Of a DNA stretch of 12,420 nt, positions 1-7,028 are shown in pieces. A program made the position numbers and the translations under genes. The stretch comes from Betaproteobacteria bacterium (lineage in GTDB: Bacteria; Pseudomonadota; Gammaproteobacteria; Burkholderiales; Burkholderiaceae_C): NCBI GenBank assembly GCA_009922295.1, contig RFWA01000042.1, positions 1-12,420 of the forward strand, written 5' to 3'. The notes beneath the pieces are model-generated. The model saw only the letters and a list, made by a program, of their open reading frames with translations, did not search any database and had not been told where the DNA came from. Each line of letters begins with the position of its first letter. Position 1 is the first letter of the stretch.

Positions 1-268
1 GCGGAAGTGTGATTTTGGGTAAAAACTTAGGGATTGGCGCGGGCTCAGGGGGCGGCGGCGCCTCGACCACCTTTGGCGCTGCTTCCTTGGGCACTGCAGC
101 CCACAATTCAGCGTCGGCACCGATGGTGGGATTTTGCCGTTTCCAGCTCACGCCCCATGTCAGCGCTGCCAGCAGAAGCACGTGCGCCAGCACGGCCAGG
201 CCAAACGAGCGCAGTTGGTCCGGCTGCCGAGGCGGCGCGAATTCCAGGCGTTCCTTCGCAACGGGCAC
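1..268 (-). CDS. tolA: TolA, Tol-Pal inner-membrane protein (partial, N-terminal part)
   Basis: TolA links the TolQR motor in the inner membrane to TolB and Pal at the outer membrane and helps outer-membrane constriction at division. Only the first 89 codons are present; the gene runs off the left edge. The frame starts at a GTG ten bases after the tolR stop; no ATG is available and the Shine-Dalgarno sequence is weak. A short cytoplasmic N-terminus is followed by one membrane segment at about residues 22-41 (FGLAVLAHVLLLAALTWGVS) with a histidine at residue 29, as expected for the TolA anchor that contacts TolQ and TolR. A proline-rich stretch follows at about residues 69-85 (VVEAPPPPEPAPIPKFL), the beginning of the periplasmic region. 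A TonB-like protein would look similar, but the position directly after tolQ and tolR supports TolA. Confidence 0.85.
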   Translation of the reverse strand, partial: MPVAKERLEFAPPRQPDQLRSFGLAVLAHVLLLAALTWGVSWKRQNPTIGADAELWAAVPKEAAPKVVEAPPPPEPAPIPKFLPKITLP

Positions 269-278
269 GGCGTTGTAC

Positions 279-698
279 CTAGTTAACCAGTTGCACCGAG
301 AGGCCCACGCGTTGCACCCCGGCGCGTTGCAGCGTGTCCATCACCTTGACGACCGACTCGTACTTGATGTTGCGATCGGCGCTGATCACAACGGCCGAGT
401 TGCTGGCGCCGGCCTGGGCCAGACGCACCGCTGCGGCCAGATCTTTAAGCGCTGGTTTGCTGGTTTTGTCCTTGATCTTGAGCTCCAGGGCGTCGCCCTC
501 GCCGATCACGATCTGCACCACGAGATCCGGCTGTTTGCTAGCCTTGCCGACTTTGGGCAGGTTGATCACACTGGGGGTGATCAGTGGCGCCGTGACCATG
601 AAAATGATCAGCAGCACCAGCATCACGTCAATGAAGGGCACCATATTGATCTCACTGATGGTGCGGCGACCGCGACCGCGGCTGACCATGGCAGGCAT
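279..698 (-). CDS. tolR: TolR, ExbD-family motor subunit of Tol-Pal
   Basis: TolR is the ExbD-type subunit that, with TolQ, uses the proton motive force to drive TolA. The 139-residue product has the usual family length. It starts with a short basic tail (SRGRGRRTISEINMVPFID) and has one membrane segment at about residues 17-40, containing Asp24 in the VPFIDVMLVLL motif. This is the conserved proton-pathway aspartate of the ExbD/TolR family. A periplasmic domain follows. An AAGGGG Shine-Dalgarno sequence lies six bases before the ATG at 698, which favours this start over the methionine three codons later. The gene begins 12 bases after the tolQ stop and is followed ten bases later by tolA. 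Confidence 0.96.
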   Translation of the reverse strand: MPAMVSRGRGRRTISEINMVPFIDVMLVLLIIFMVTAPLITPSVINLPKVGKASKQPDLVVQIVIGEGDALELKIKDKTSKPALKDLAAAVRLAQAGASNSAVVISADRNIKYESVVKVMDTLQRAGVQRVGLSVQLVN

Positions 699-710
699 GT
701 GCAGCCCCTT

Positions 711-1403
711 TCAGCGACTGGACGCCGACTGGGCGCCCAGGTTGCGTTGCAGGATGTTTGAGAACTCTTCGATAAAGGTCTCCAGTTTGATGGCGACCCG
801 GTCAATGTCGCGGGCAAAGCGGTTGTAGGCGACCACCGCCGGAATCGCGGCAAACAGCCCGATAGCTGTCGCAACCAGTGCTTCCGCAATGCCGGGCGCC
901 ACGGTGGCCAGCGTCACCTGCTCTAGCGCCGCCAGCCCTGTGAAGGCGTGCATGATGCCCCAGACGGTGCCAAACAAGCCGACATAGGGAGAAACCGAAC
1001 CGACTGAAGCCAGGAACGAGAGGTTGGTTTCCACCACGTCCATCTCGCGCTGAAAACTCGCACGCATTGCGCGCCGCGCACCATCGAGCAGTGTCGAGGC
1101 GTCGGTGATGCGCTTTTCACGCAGTTTTTGAAACTCGCGCATGCCGCTGGCAAAGATGCGCTCCATGGGGCCGGCGCCGCGCGCGTTTTGGGTGGCCGCT
1201 GCGAACAGGTCATTCAGGCTGGTGCCTGACCAGAATTCGCGCTCAAAGTGGTCGTTGAGCTTGCCCACCCGTTGCAATGCAAATAGTTTGCGGAAGATGG
1301 CGGCCCAGCTGGAGACCGAGATCACCACCAGCAGGAGCATCACCAGCTGAACCACGAGGCTGGCATTGAGCACCAGGTGCAGGATCGAGAGGTCTTGGTT
1401 CAT
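711..1403 (-). CDS. tolQ: TolQ, MotA/TolQ/ExbB-family motor subunit of Tol-Pal
   Basis: TolQ is the polytopic stator of the TolQR proton channel. The 230-residue product has the expected three membrane segments: about residues 15-37 (VVQLVMLLLVVISVSSWAAI region), about 128-153 (SVGSVSPYVGLFGTVWGIM) and about 167-191 (APGIAEALVATAIGLFAAIP). The GLFGTVWGIM motif and the PGIAEAL motif are family signatures. The chosen ATG at 1403 is preceded by GGAAG seven bases upstream. It overlaps the ybgC stop in an ATGA arrangement, so translation is probably coupled. The frame stays open further upstream to about 1700, but that extension is antisense-like sequence inside ybgC in another frame and is not part of the protein. 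Confidence 0.96.
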   Translation of the reverse strand: MNQDLSILHLVLNASLVVQLVMLLLVVISVSSWAAIFRKLFALQRVGKLNDHFEREFWSGTSLNDLFAAATQNARGAGPMERIFASGMREFQKLREKRITDASTLLDGARRAMRASFQREMDVVETNLSFLASVGSVSPYVGLFGTVWGIMHAFTGLAALEQVTLATVAPGIAEALVATAIGLFAAIPAVVAYNRFARDIDRVAIKLETFIEEFSNILQRNLGAQSASSR

Positions 1404-1834
1404 GTCAGTGCTTCCAGTACGGTTAACGGAATTCTCGCTGGCCGATGGCTTGCTGCATCGACCCAGCCTATGCGAATGCTGCCTTCGCACAGCAGCAGCG
1501 GGCGACCTGCGGTGTGTCGCACTGCCCGCTGGCGTATTGTCAGCGATGCGCGGCCAATTTCCAATGCCTGGGCTGTGACAAGCAACTCGTCGTCCAGGCG
1601 GGCTGGGTTGAGGTAGCGCAGCTGCGTGTCGCTGACCACAAAGATGCCGCCGGTGGTCTCTCGCAGCTGGGCTTGGCTGATGCCGCGCGAACGCAGCCAT
1701 TCGGTGCGGGCGCGTTCAAAGAACTTGAGGTAATTGGCGTAAAACACGATACCGCCTGCGTCCGTGTCTTCCCAATAGACCCTGACTGGCCAGACGAACT
1801 CAGTGCTTAAGGGTGCGCGCTGGTTCACGGTCAC
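1400..1834 (-). CDS. ybgC: YbgC, hotdog-fold acyl-CoA thioesterase of the tol-pal cluster
   Basis: YbgC is a small 4-hydroxybenzoyl-CoA-thioesterase-like enzyme that hydrolyses acyl-CoA thioesters and is usually encoded beside tolQRA. The 144-residue product shows the family signature YWEDTDAGGIVFYANYLKFF at about residues 20-39, with the presumed catalytic Asp25, followed by FERARTEWLR. The start is a GTG at 1834 overlapping the upstream aminotransferase stop as GTGA; a second GTG two codons later is also possible. The end overlaps the tolQ start by four bases. The physiological substrate is not evident from sequence. Confidence 0.94.
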   Translation of the reverse strand: MTVNQRAPLSTEFVWPVRVYWEDTDAGGIVFYANYLKFFERARTEWLRSRGISQAQLRETTGGIFVVSDTQLRYLNPARLDDELLVTAQALEIGRASLTIRQRAVRHTAGRPLLLCEGSIRIGWVDAASHRPARIPLTVLEALT

Positions 1835-3009
1835 AGCACACGGAGTCGGGCGACTGCGGTTTGCAACGCGGCCATAGAGCTCGCCGTGGAAAACCGGATG
1901 AAGCGCCCGGTCTCGGCCACGCCGAAATCTCGCCCCGGCGTGACCGCCAGGTGGGCTCGACGCATGATCTCGAACGATGCGTCCCAGCTGTCTGCCACGC
2001 CCAACTGGCGGAACAATGCGGTGCAGTCGGCCCAGGCGTAAAAACCGCCGTCCGGCAGCACCGGTACCGTCAGACCCAGGGCATTCAGCGCCGGAATGAA
2101 GTAGTCGCGCCGGGCCTTGAACTCGGCGCGACGGCGCTCATACTCGGCCAGGCTGTCGGGCTCAAAGCAGGCCAGTGCCGCATGTTGGGCCAGAGTGCTG
2201 GGGCAGATGAACAGGTGCTGCGCCAGCCGTTCGACCACGTCCACCAGCTTTGGCGGTACCACCAGCCAGCCCAGGCGCCAGCCCGTCATGCTGAAGTATT
2301 TGCTGAAGCTGTTGATGCTGATGATGTTCTCATCGAGTGCGAGGGCACTTTGACCATAGCGCTCGTCAAAGCTCAGGCCCAGGTAGATTTCATCAATGAG
2401 CGTGATGCCACCGCGTTCGCTGACCACCTGATGAATGCGCCGCAGCTCGGCCGGGTCAATCGAGGTGCCGGTCGGGTTGGAGGGGGAGGCCAGCAGAACG
2501 CCGCGGGTATGCGGTCCCCAGGCGGCCTGTACTTTGTCAGCGCTGAGCTGGAAGCGCTCGGCAGCGGTGGTCGGGATCAGCACGGCGCGGCCGTCAGCGG
2601 CACTGACAAAATGCCGGTTGCAGGGGTAGCTGGGGTCGGGCATCAAGACCTCGTCACCGGCTTCGATCAGGGCTAGGCAGGCCAGTTGCAGGGCTGCCGA
2701 TGCGCCGGCGGTGACCACAATGCGGCTGGCCGGTACCTGCAGTCCAAAGCGGCTTAAGTACCAAGCGCTGATGCGTTCGCGCAGGCGCGGCAGTCCGGTG
2801 GCCTGGGTGTACTGGGTGGCGCCATCGTGCAGGGCGCGCTCGGCGGCAGCCTTCACCAGGGGTGGGGCGGTGAAATCGGGCTCGCCGATGTTCAGGAAAA
2901 CCATCGGCCGTTCGCTGCCCGCAGCCTCATGAGCCAGCGCCGCGGCGGCCTTGGCCACTTCCATCACATAGAAGGGCTCAATCCGTTGCGCCCTGCCCGA
3001 GATCCTCAT
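1831..3009 (-). CDS. Class I/II PLP-dependent aminotransferase (AspC/AspB-like)
   Basis: The 392-residue protein is a fold-type I pyridoxal-phosphate aminotransferase, a likely cytoplasmic enzyme of amino-acid metabolism. Visible landmarks are Asn178 in SPSNPTGTS, Asp206 and Tyr209 in TLIDEIYLGL, the presumed Schiff-base Lys237 in SFSKYFSMTGWRLGW with Arg245, and Arg372 in RFIRFST, which would hold the substrate carboxylate. The full domain and normal family length are present. The amino donor and acceptor cannot be told from sequence; aspartate, aromatic or branched substrates are all possible, so no gene symbol is given. The ATG at 3009 overlaps the nusB stop as ATGA, and the stop overlaps the ybgC start, placing the gene firmly inside the operon although its role has no obvious link to either neighbour. 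Confidence 0.92.
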   Translation of the reverse strand: MRISGRAQRIEPFYVMEVAKAAAALAHEAAGSERPMVFLNIGEPDFTAPPLVKAAAERALHDGATQYTQATGLPRLRERISAWYLSRFGLQVPASRIVVTAGASAALQLACLALIEAGDEVLMPDPSYPCNRHFVSAADGRAVLIPTTAAERFQLSADKVQAAWGPHTRGVLLASPSNPTGTSIDPAELRRIHQVVSERGGITLIDEIYLGLSFDERYGQSALALDENIISINSFSKYFSMTGWRLGWLVVPPKLVDVVERLAQHLFICPSTLAQHAALACFEPDSLAEYERRRAEFKARRDYFIPALNALGLTVPVLPDGGFYAWADCTALFRQLGVADSWDASFEIMRRAHLAVTPGRDFGVAETGRFIRFSTASSMAALQTAVARLRVL

Positions 3010-3539
3010 CGCCCGGGGGCGTGGCGTTCGGCGTTGACCTCGTCCACCCGCAGTTTGGCCGCCAGCCCGTTGAGCACGGCATTGACATATTTATGACCAT
3101 CGGTGCCGCCGAACTCCTTGGCCAGTTCGATGCACTCGTTGAGCACCACGCGCCAGGGCACATCGAGGCAGTGCTGAAACTCAAAGACGCCGATCCACAT
3201 CACGGCGCGCTCAACAGGCGAGATCTCGGCCATTTTGCGGTCCAGCAGGGGCAAGATCAGCGCATCCAGTGCCTCAGACTGCGTCACGCAGCCCTGCAGC
3301 AGGGCATCAAAGTGCTGGGTATCGGCTTTTGCAAAACCGGCCAGGTCTCGGGTGAAGGCGTCAATATCTTCCAGTGTGTTGCGCCCGACGAGGCTTTGGT
3401 AGAGCCCCTGCAAGGCAAACTCGCGGGCCCGGGTACGGCCTGACTTGCTGCCCGCCTTGCGCGCGCCCGTGCTGGTCAGGCCAGTGCGGCTTTGGCGGGG
3501 TGGGCGGTTGCCAGCGCTTCGGATACTGTTGTTGTCCAT
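3006..3539 (-). CDS. nusB: NusB, transcription antitermination factor
   Basis: NusB binds boxA RNA with NusE (ribosomal protein S10) and supports antitermination, notably of rRNA operons. The 177-residue product contains the NusB domain from about residue 38: RAREFALQGLYQSLVGRN, then the helical core ending in VVLNECIELAKEFG and KYVNAVLNGLAAKLR. About 36 residues rich in Arg, Ser, Gly and Asn precede it (NRPPRQSRTGLTSTGARKAG), making the protein longer than the roughly 140 residues common elsewhere. The ATG at 3539 shares one base with the ribH stop (TGATG), and the stop overlaps the aminotransferase start. The ribH-nusB pair is a common bacterial arrangement. No strong Shine-Dalgarno sequence is visible, consistent with coupled translation from ribH. 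Confidence 0.96.
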   Translation of the reverse strand: MDNNSIRSAGNRPPRQSRTGLTSTGARKAGSKSGRTRAREFALQGLYQSLVGRNTLEDIDAFTRDLAGFAKADTQHFDALLQGCVTQSEALDALILPLLDRKMAEISPVERAVMWIGVFEFQHCLDVPWRVVLNECIELAKEFGGTDGHKYVNAVLNGLAAKLRVDEVNAERHAPGR

Positions 3540-4012
3540 CAGATGCTGTCCAGCAGATTGGCCATCTCGACGGCGACGCGGGCCGCGTCGCGTCCTTTGT
3601 CGTGTTGCCGGGCCACCGCTTGCGCCAGGTCCTCAGTGGTGAGGATGGCATTGGCAATGGGCAACTGAAAATCAAGTGCCACCCGGCTGACGCCAGCACC
3701 TGACTCATTGGCCACCAGTTCGAAGTGGTAGGTTTCGCCCCGGATGATGCAGCCCAGCGCCACCAGTGCATCGTATTTGAGCTTTTCTGCCATAGCCATC
3801 AGAGCCACCGGCACTTCCAGTGCACCCGGCACCTGCACCAGCGTGATATTTCTCTCGGTCACGCCCAGTGCCAGCAGCTCGGCCCGGCAGGCCTGCGCCA
3901 GGGCGTTGGTAACGTCTTCATTGAAGCGTGCCTGCACGATGCCAATGCGCAGTGAGCGGCCATTCATTCGTCGGTCGGTGAAATCCAGCGTTGCGCTGTC
4001 GTTGCCAAACAT
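3539..4012 (-). CDS. ribH: 6,7-dimethyl-8-ribityllumazine synthase (RibH)
   Basis: RibH condenses 5-amino-6-ribitylamino-uracil with 3,4-dihydroxy-2-butanone 4-phosphate to give the lumazine that riboflavin synthase uses. The 157-residue product has standard length and motifs: IVQARFNEDV near residues 25-34, QVPGALEVPVAL near 60-71, and GCIIRGETYHFELVANESG near 88-105, with the presumed catalytic His96. The C-terminus (HDKGRDAARVAVEMANLLDS) is also typical. An AAGGA Shine-Dalgarno sequence lies just before the ATG at 4012, so this start is preferred over Met16. It follows ribBX after 16 bases and overlaps nusB by one base. Confidence 0.97.
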   Translation of the reverse strand: MFGNDSATLDFTDRRMNGRSLRIGIVQARFNEDVTNALAQACRAELLALGVTERNITLVQVPGALEVPVALMAMAEKLKYDALVALGCIIRGETYHFELVANESGAGVSRVALDFQLPIANAILTTEDLAQAVARQHDKGRDAARVAVEMANLLDSI

Positions 4013-4028
4013 GGGGGTCCTTGCTTTG

Positions 4029-5144
4029 TTATTTTGTGATGTAGCCGGCGATTTCGAGTCCGTAACCGGCCATGCTCGGCATGCGGCGCGGGTTGCCCAT
4101 CAGGTTCATGCGGCGCACGCCGCAGTCCCGCAGGATCTGGGCGCCAATGCCATAGCTGCGCAGGTCCATGCGGCCACGCTCGGGCCCATGGCTGGCGCGT
4201 GCCGTGCCGTCGAACTGGGCCAGCAGTTGGGCCGCGCTTTCGCCGCAATTGAGCAGCACCGCGACGCCCCGGCCCTCGGCAGCAATGCGCGACAGGCTGG
4301 CGTCCAGGCTCCACGAGTGCATAACACGATTCACCTCGAGGGCATCTAGCACGGACATTGGTTCGTGCACGCGGGCCAACACGGCTTCGTCTGGCGTCCA
4401 TTCGCCCTTGACCAGTGCCAGATGCACGCCCTGGGCTGGTTTGTCGCGAAAGGCATGCAGCGTGAATTCGCCAAAAGCCGTGTTCAGCACCCTCGAGCCG
4501 ACCCGCTCGACCAGTGACTCGACCCGGCTGCGGTGTTCGATCAGATCGGCGATGGTACCGATCTTCAGGCCATGTTCGGCAGCAAACAGTTGCAGGTCCG
4601 GCAGGCGCGCCATGGTGCCATCGTCGTTCATGATCTCGCAGATCATGGAAGCCGGGGTGCAGCCGGCCATGGCAGCGAGGTCACAGCCGGCCTCAGTGTG
4701 GCCGGCGCGCATCAGTACGCCGCCATCAACTGCCTGCAGCGGGAAAATGTGGCCGGGCTGGACCAGGTCGTCAGGACGGGCATTCGGCGCCACGGCCGCC
4801 AGCACGGTGCAGGCCCGGTCGGCGGCCGAAATGCCGGTACTCACCCCCTCTGCGGCCTCGATCGAGACGGTGAAAGCCGTGCCTTTTTTGTCGCCATTGC
4901 GCAAAGCCATGGGTGGCAGTTGCAGCCGTTCGCAGCGCTCGCGTGTGAGGGTCAGGCAGATCAGGCCACGACCGAACCGTGCCATGAAATTGACGGCCTC
5001 GGCTGTCACATGTTGGGCGGCGATCACCAGATCGCCTTCGTTTTCACGGTCTTCTTCGTCGACAAGAATCACCATGCGCCCGGCGCGCATGTCGGCCACG
5101 ATGTCTTCAATCGGGGAAATGGCCACAGGTGGCAAGGCAGTCAT
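4029..5144 (-). CDS. ribBX: DHBP synthase with degenerate GTP cyclohydrolase II-like domain (RibBX)
   Basis: The N-terminal half (about residues 11-205) is 3,4-dihydroxy-2-butanone 4-phosphate synthase, which makes the four-carbon unit of the lumazine from ribulose 5-phosphate. The acidic motif VDEEDRENEGDLV (28-40), STGISAADRACT, and GHIFPLQAVDGGVLMRAGHT are intact. The C-terminal half (about 206-371) aligns by position with GTP cyclohydrolase II but lacks its hallmarks: where RibA has HSEC...RCDCG, this protein has HEPMSVLDALEVNR and no cysteine triad, and the EGRGIGL-type segment is absent. This matches the RibBX architecture known in proteobacteria, so it is probably not a bifunctional RibBA; a separate RibA would be needed. 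The ATG at 5144 gives 371 residues; a TTG 16 codons upstream would crowd the ribE end and is less likely. Confidence 0.93.
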   Translation of the reverse strand: MTALPPVAISPIEDIVADMRAGRMVILVDEEDRENEGDLVIAAQHVTAEAVNFMARFGRGLICLTLTRERCERLQLPPMALRNGDKKGTAFTVSIEAAEGVSTGISAADRACTVLAAVAPNARPDDLVQPGHIFPLQAVDGGVLMRAGHTEAGCDLAAMAGCTPASMICEIMNDDGTMARLPDLQLFAAEHGLKIGTIADLIEHRSRVESLVERVGSRVLNTAFGEFTLHAFRDKPAQGVHLALVKGEWTPDEAVLARVHEPMSVLDALEVNRVMHSWSLDASLSRIAAEGRGVAVLLNCGESAAQLLAQFDGTARASHGPERGRMDLRSYGIGAQILRDCGVRRMNLMGNPRRMPSMAGYGLEIAGYITK

Positions 5145-5181
5145 ACAACGTCTTTCACAAAAAAGGGGAGGGTGGCTGGGC

Positions 5182-5737
5182 TCAGCCGGCAACAGGCTGG
5201 GCCACCGGCGCGCTCAGCATGCGCTCCACGTAGCGCGCGATCAGGTCGATTTCCAGGTTGACACGAGAGCCCGCGCGCAAGCTGCCTAGCGCGGTGTGGG
5301 TCACGGTGTGCGGAATCAAATTCATGCTCATTTCGCAGCCCGCTGCCTGGTCGGCAATGCGGTTAACGGTGAGGCTCACCCCGTTGATCGTGATAGAGCC
5401 TTTGTAGGCGAGGTAGCGCGCCAGCGTGCTTGGCGCCAGCACCCGCAACTCCCAAGATTCTCCCACCTGGGCAAAGTGAGTCACCTGGCCAATGCCGTCG
5501 ACATGACCTGACACCAAGTGGCCACCTAAACGGTCGTTGGCACGCAGGGCTTTTTCCAGGTTAATCGGACCGGTGTCCGTCAGGCCAGCGGTTTTGTGCA
5601 ATGCTGTCGCCCAGGCCAACGTCGTCGAGGTAGCCCGCAGGCGTTTCGATGCTCAGGCGTTTGCCATGGGTAGAAGAGCTGCCGAGGGCGTGGACGGCGA
5701 CGATGCGCCCCACGCCGGTGATGATTCCGGTAAACAT
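5182..5737 (-). pseudogene. ribE: Riboflavin synthase alpha chain, disrupted by internal deletion and frameshift
   Basis: Riboflavin synthase (RibE, called RibC in E. coli) dismutates two lumazines into riboflavin and the ribitylamino-uracil. An ATG at 5737 opens a clear N-terminus (MFTGIITGVGRIVAV through GYLDDVGLGDSIA), but after that the frame reads nonsense and stops about 15 codons later. From about 5600 the next frame carries the rest of the protein without interruption: HKTAGLTDTGPINLEKALRA, RLGGHLVSGHVDGIGQV, YKGSITINGVSLTVNRI, RVNLEIDLIARYVERML, to the stop at 5182. The stretch that should lie between (the NGxCLTV motif and following strands of lumazine-binding domain 1, about 27 residues) is absent. 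The total of 556 bases is not a multiple of three. The downstream frame has only TTG starts at its beginning, so an independent functional fragment is unlikely. Sequencing or assembly error remains possible. Confidence 0.85.
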
Positions 5738-5760
5738 GCCGTTATTTTCGCAGGGAATAG

Positions 5761-5779
5761 GCCGCTCGGTCGGAGCGGC
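5761..5779 (-). other. Perfect 7-bp inverted repeat (hairpin) in the ribD-ribE spacer
   Basis: The 58-base spacer between the ribD stop and the ribE ATG contains GCCGCTC, a five-base loop, and GAGCGGC, giving a GC-rich 7-bp stem. It begins 16 bases after the ribD stop and ends 23 bases before the ribE start. No run of T follows on either strand, so it does not look like an intrinsic terminator. It could stabilise or process the operon mRNA, or be chance in GC-rich DNA. Confidence 0.4.
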
Positions 5780-5795
5780 TGCGCAATTTCCCGAT

Positions 5796-6896
5796 TCAGA
5801 ACGTGTCGCGACCGGCGACGCGGGCCAGGATGCGCAGATCCGGCCCCACCATTTGGGTCGAGTGGAACACCAGGGGCAAGGCCTCTGACAACGCGCTTAA
5901 GGGACCAAAATTGGCCATATCCCGACCCTGCCCGATCAGTTTGGGAGCCAGGTAGACCAGGAATTCATCGACCAGTCCGGTTCGTACCAGGGAGCCGTTG
6001 AGTTTATGGCCAGCCTCCACATGGAGTTCATTGACCTCGCGGTTGGCCAAGTCGCGCAGCATGGCGGCCAGGTCCACCTTGGTGGGGCCAGTCGACGTTG
6101 GCTCGGGCAGCGCAATCACCGTGGCGCCACGGGCTTGTAAGTCCTGAATTTTGCTGGCGTCATTTGAGGCGGTGTAGATCAGCACCTTGCGCTGACTATT
6201 GAACAAACGGGCAGCGAGCGGCGTTTCCAGCCGGCTGTCCACCACCACCAGCGGTGGCTGGCGCTCGGTCGCCACCAGGCGCACATCGAGCTGGGGATCG
6301 TCCTCCAGCACGGTGCCAATGCCGGTCAGCACTCCGCAGGCCCGGGCGCGCCAGGCATGACCGTCAGTGCGTGCCGCCTCGGCAGTGATCCATTGGCTGG
6401 TGCCGTTGTCGAGCGCGGTTTTCCCGTCCAGCGAGGCCGCGACTTTCAGCCGTACCCAAGGCAGCTGACGCACCATGCGGCTGAAAAACCCGATGTTGAG
6501 TTCCCGCGAGGCCTCAGCGCCCGGCCCGACCACCACCTCGATGCCGGCTGCCCGCAACCGGGCAAAACCGGCACCGGCGACACGCGGGTTGGGGTCTTCC
6601 AGCGAGGCCACCACTTTGCCAACGCCAGCCCGGATCAGCGCGTCGCAGCAGGGTCCGGTGCGGCCCTGATGGGCGCAGGGCTCCAAAGTGACAAAAGCGG
6701 TCGCTCCGGTTACCGACAGGCCGCGGGACTGGGCTGTGTTCAGCGCCATGATTTCGGCGTGGGCGGCGCCGGTGCGTTGGGTCTGGCCCTTGCCGAGGAT
6801 CTGGCCGTCGGGCGCCACCAGCACGCAGCCGACCGCCGGGTTTGGCGGGCAGACCAGCCTCGCTTGGCGAGCCAGTTCAAGGGCATGTTCGATCAT
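5796..6896 (-). CDS. ribD: Bifunctional diaminohydroxyphosphoribosylaminopyrimidine deaminase / reductase (RibD)
   Basis: RibD carries out the second and third steps of the pathway after GTP cyclohydrolase II: deamination of the pyrimidine and NADPH-dependent reduction of the ribosyl side chain. The 366-residue product has the deaminase domain at about residues 1-145, with zinc ligands His46, Cys74 and Cys83 and catalytic Glu48 (GAAHAEIMAL; EPCAHQGRTGPCC). The reductase domain follows (WVRLKVAASLDGKTALDNG, SQWITAEAAR, GIGTVLEDDPQLDVR) and ends VGPDLRILARV. The ATG at 6896 is preferred because the family begins just before the PNPAVGCVLV motif; the frame is open upstream to 7043 but that part has no similarity I recognise. 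The ribosome-binding site is weak. It is the first gene of the minus-strand string. Confidence 0.96.
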   Translation of the reverse strand: MIEHALELARQARLVCPPNPAVGCVLVAPDGQILGKGQTQRTGAAHAEIMALNTAQSRGLSVTGATAFVTLEPCAHQGRTGPCCDALIRAGVGKVVASLEDPNPRVAGAGFARLRAAGIEVVVGPGAEASRELNIGFFSRMVRQLPWVRLKVAASLDGKTALDNGTSQWITAEAARTDGHAWRARACGVLTGIGTVLEDDPQLDVRLVATERQPPLVVVDSRLETPLAARLFNSQRKVLIYTASNDASKIQDLQARGATVIALPEPTSTGPTKVDLAAMLRDLANREVNELHVEAGHKLNGSLVRTGLVDEFLVYLAPKLIGQGRDMANFGPLSALSEALPLVFHSTQMVGPDLRILARVAGRDTF

Positions 6897-7028
6897 AGGG
6901 TGTCGCGGCGAGGCGGGGCAATAGGCGAATAAGGCGGTGGCTTTGGCTGTCGAGTCTACCGTCTGGCGGTTCGGGCCTGCCCCCTGGGCTGACGTACCGG
7001 CGCTCCCCATCGGCGTTATGCTCGCACC
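6897..7028. promoter_or_regulatory. Divergent intergenic region between ribD and the minor-pilin operon
   Basis: This 132-base spacer must hold promoters for both directions if each string starts here. For ribD, a weak candidate on the minus strand is TCGACA (6948-6953) with TATTCG (6926-6931) sixteen bases downstream; the -10 match is poor. For the pilin operon a TATGCT at 7017-7022 has no properly spaced -35 partner and would give almost no leader. No sigma-54 site with correct spacing and no FMN riboswitch-like structure were recognised. Confidence 0.35.

Noticed and set aside
1813..2676. Plus-strand open frame of 287 codons opposite the aminotransferase gene
   Set aside because: It is antisense to a clearly conserved enzyme, shows no recognisable domain, and is the kind of long empty frame that GC-rich codon usage produces.
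5145..5181. FMN riboswitch upstream of ribBX
   Set aside because: The spacer is only 37 bases, far too short for the aptamer, and no FMN-box motif was recognised there or before ribD.
5159..5187. Possible terminator after ribE: a 5-bp hairpin at 5174-5187 followed by six T on the minus strand
   Set aside because: The stem is short, overlaps the ribE stop codon, and nine bases separate it from the T-run, unlike an intrinsic terminator.
6964..6980. Possible sigma-54 promoter (TGGC ... TGC) before the pilin operon
   Set aside because: The distance between the GG and GC elements is two bases too long for the -24/-12 consensus, and the second element is poor.
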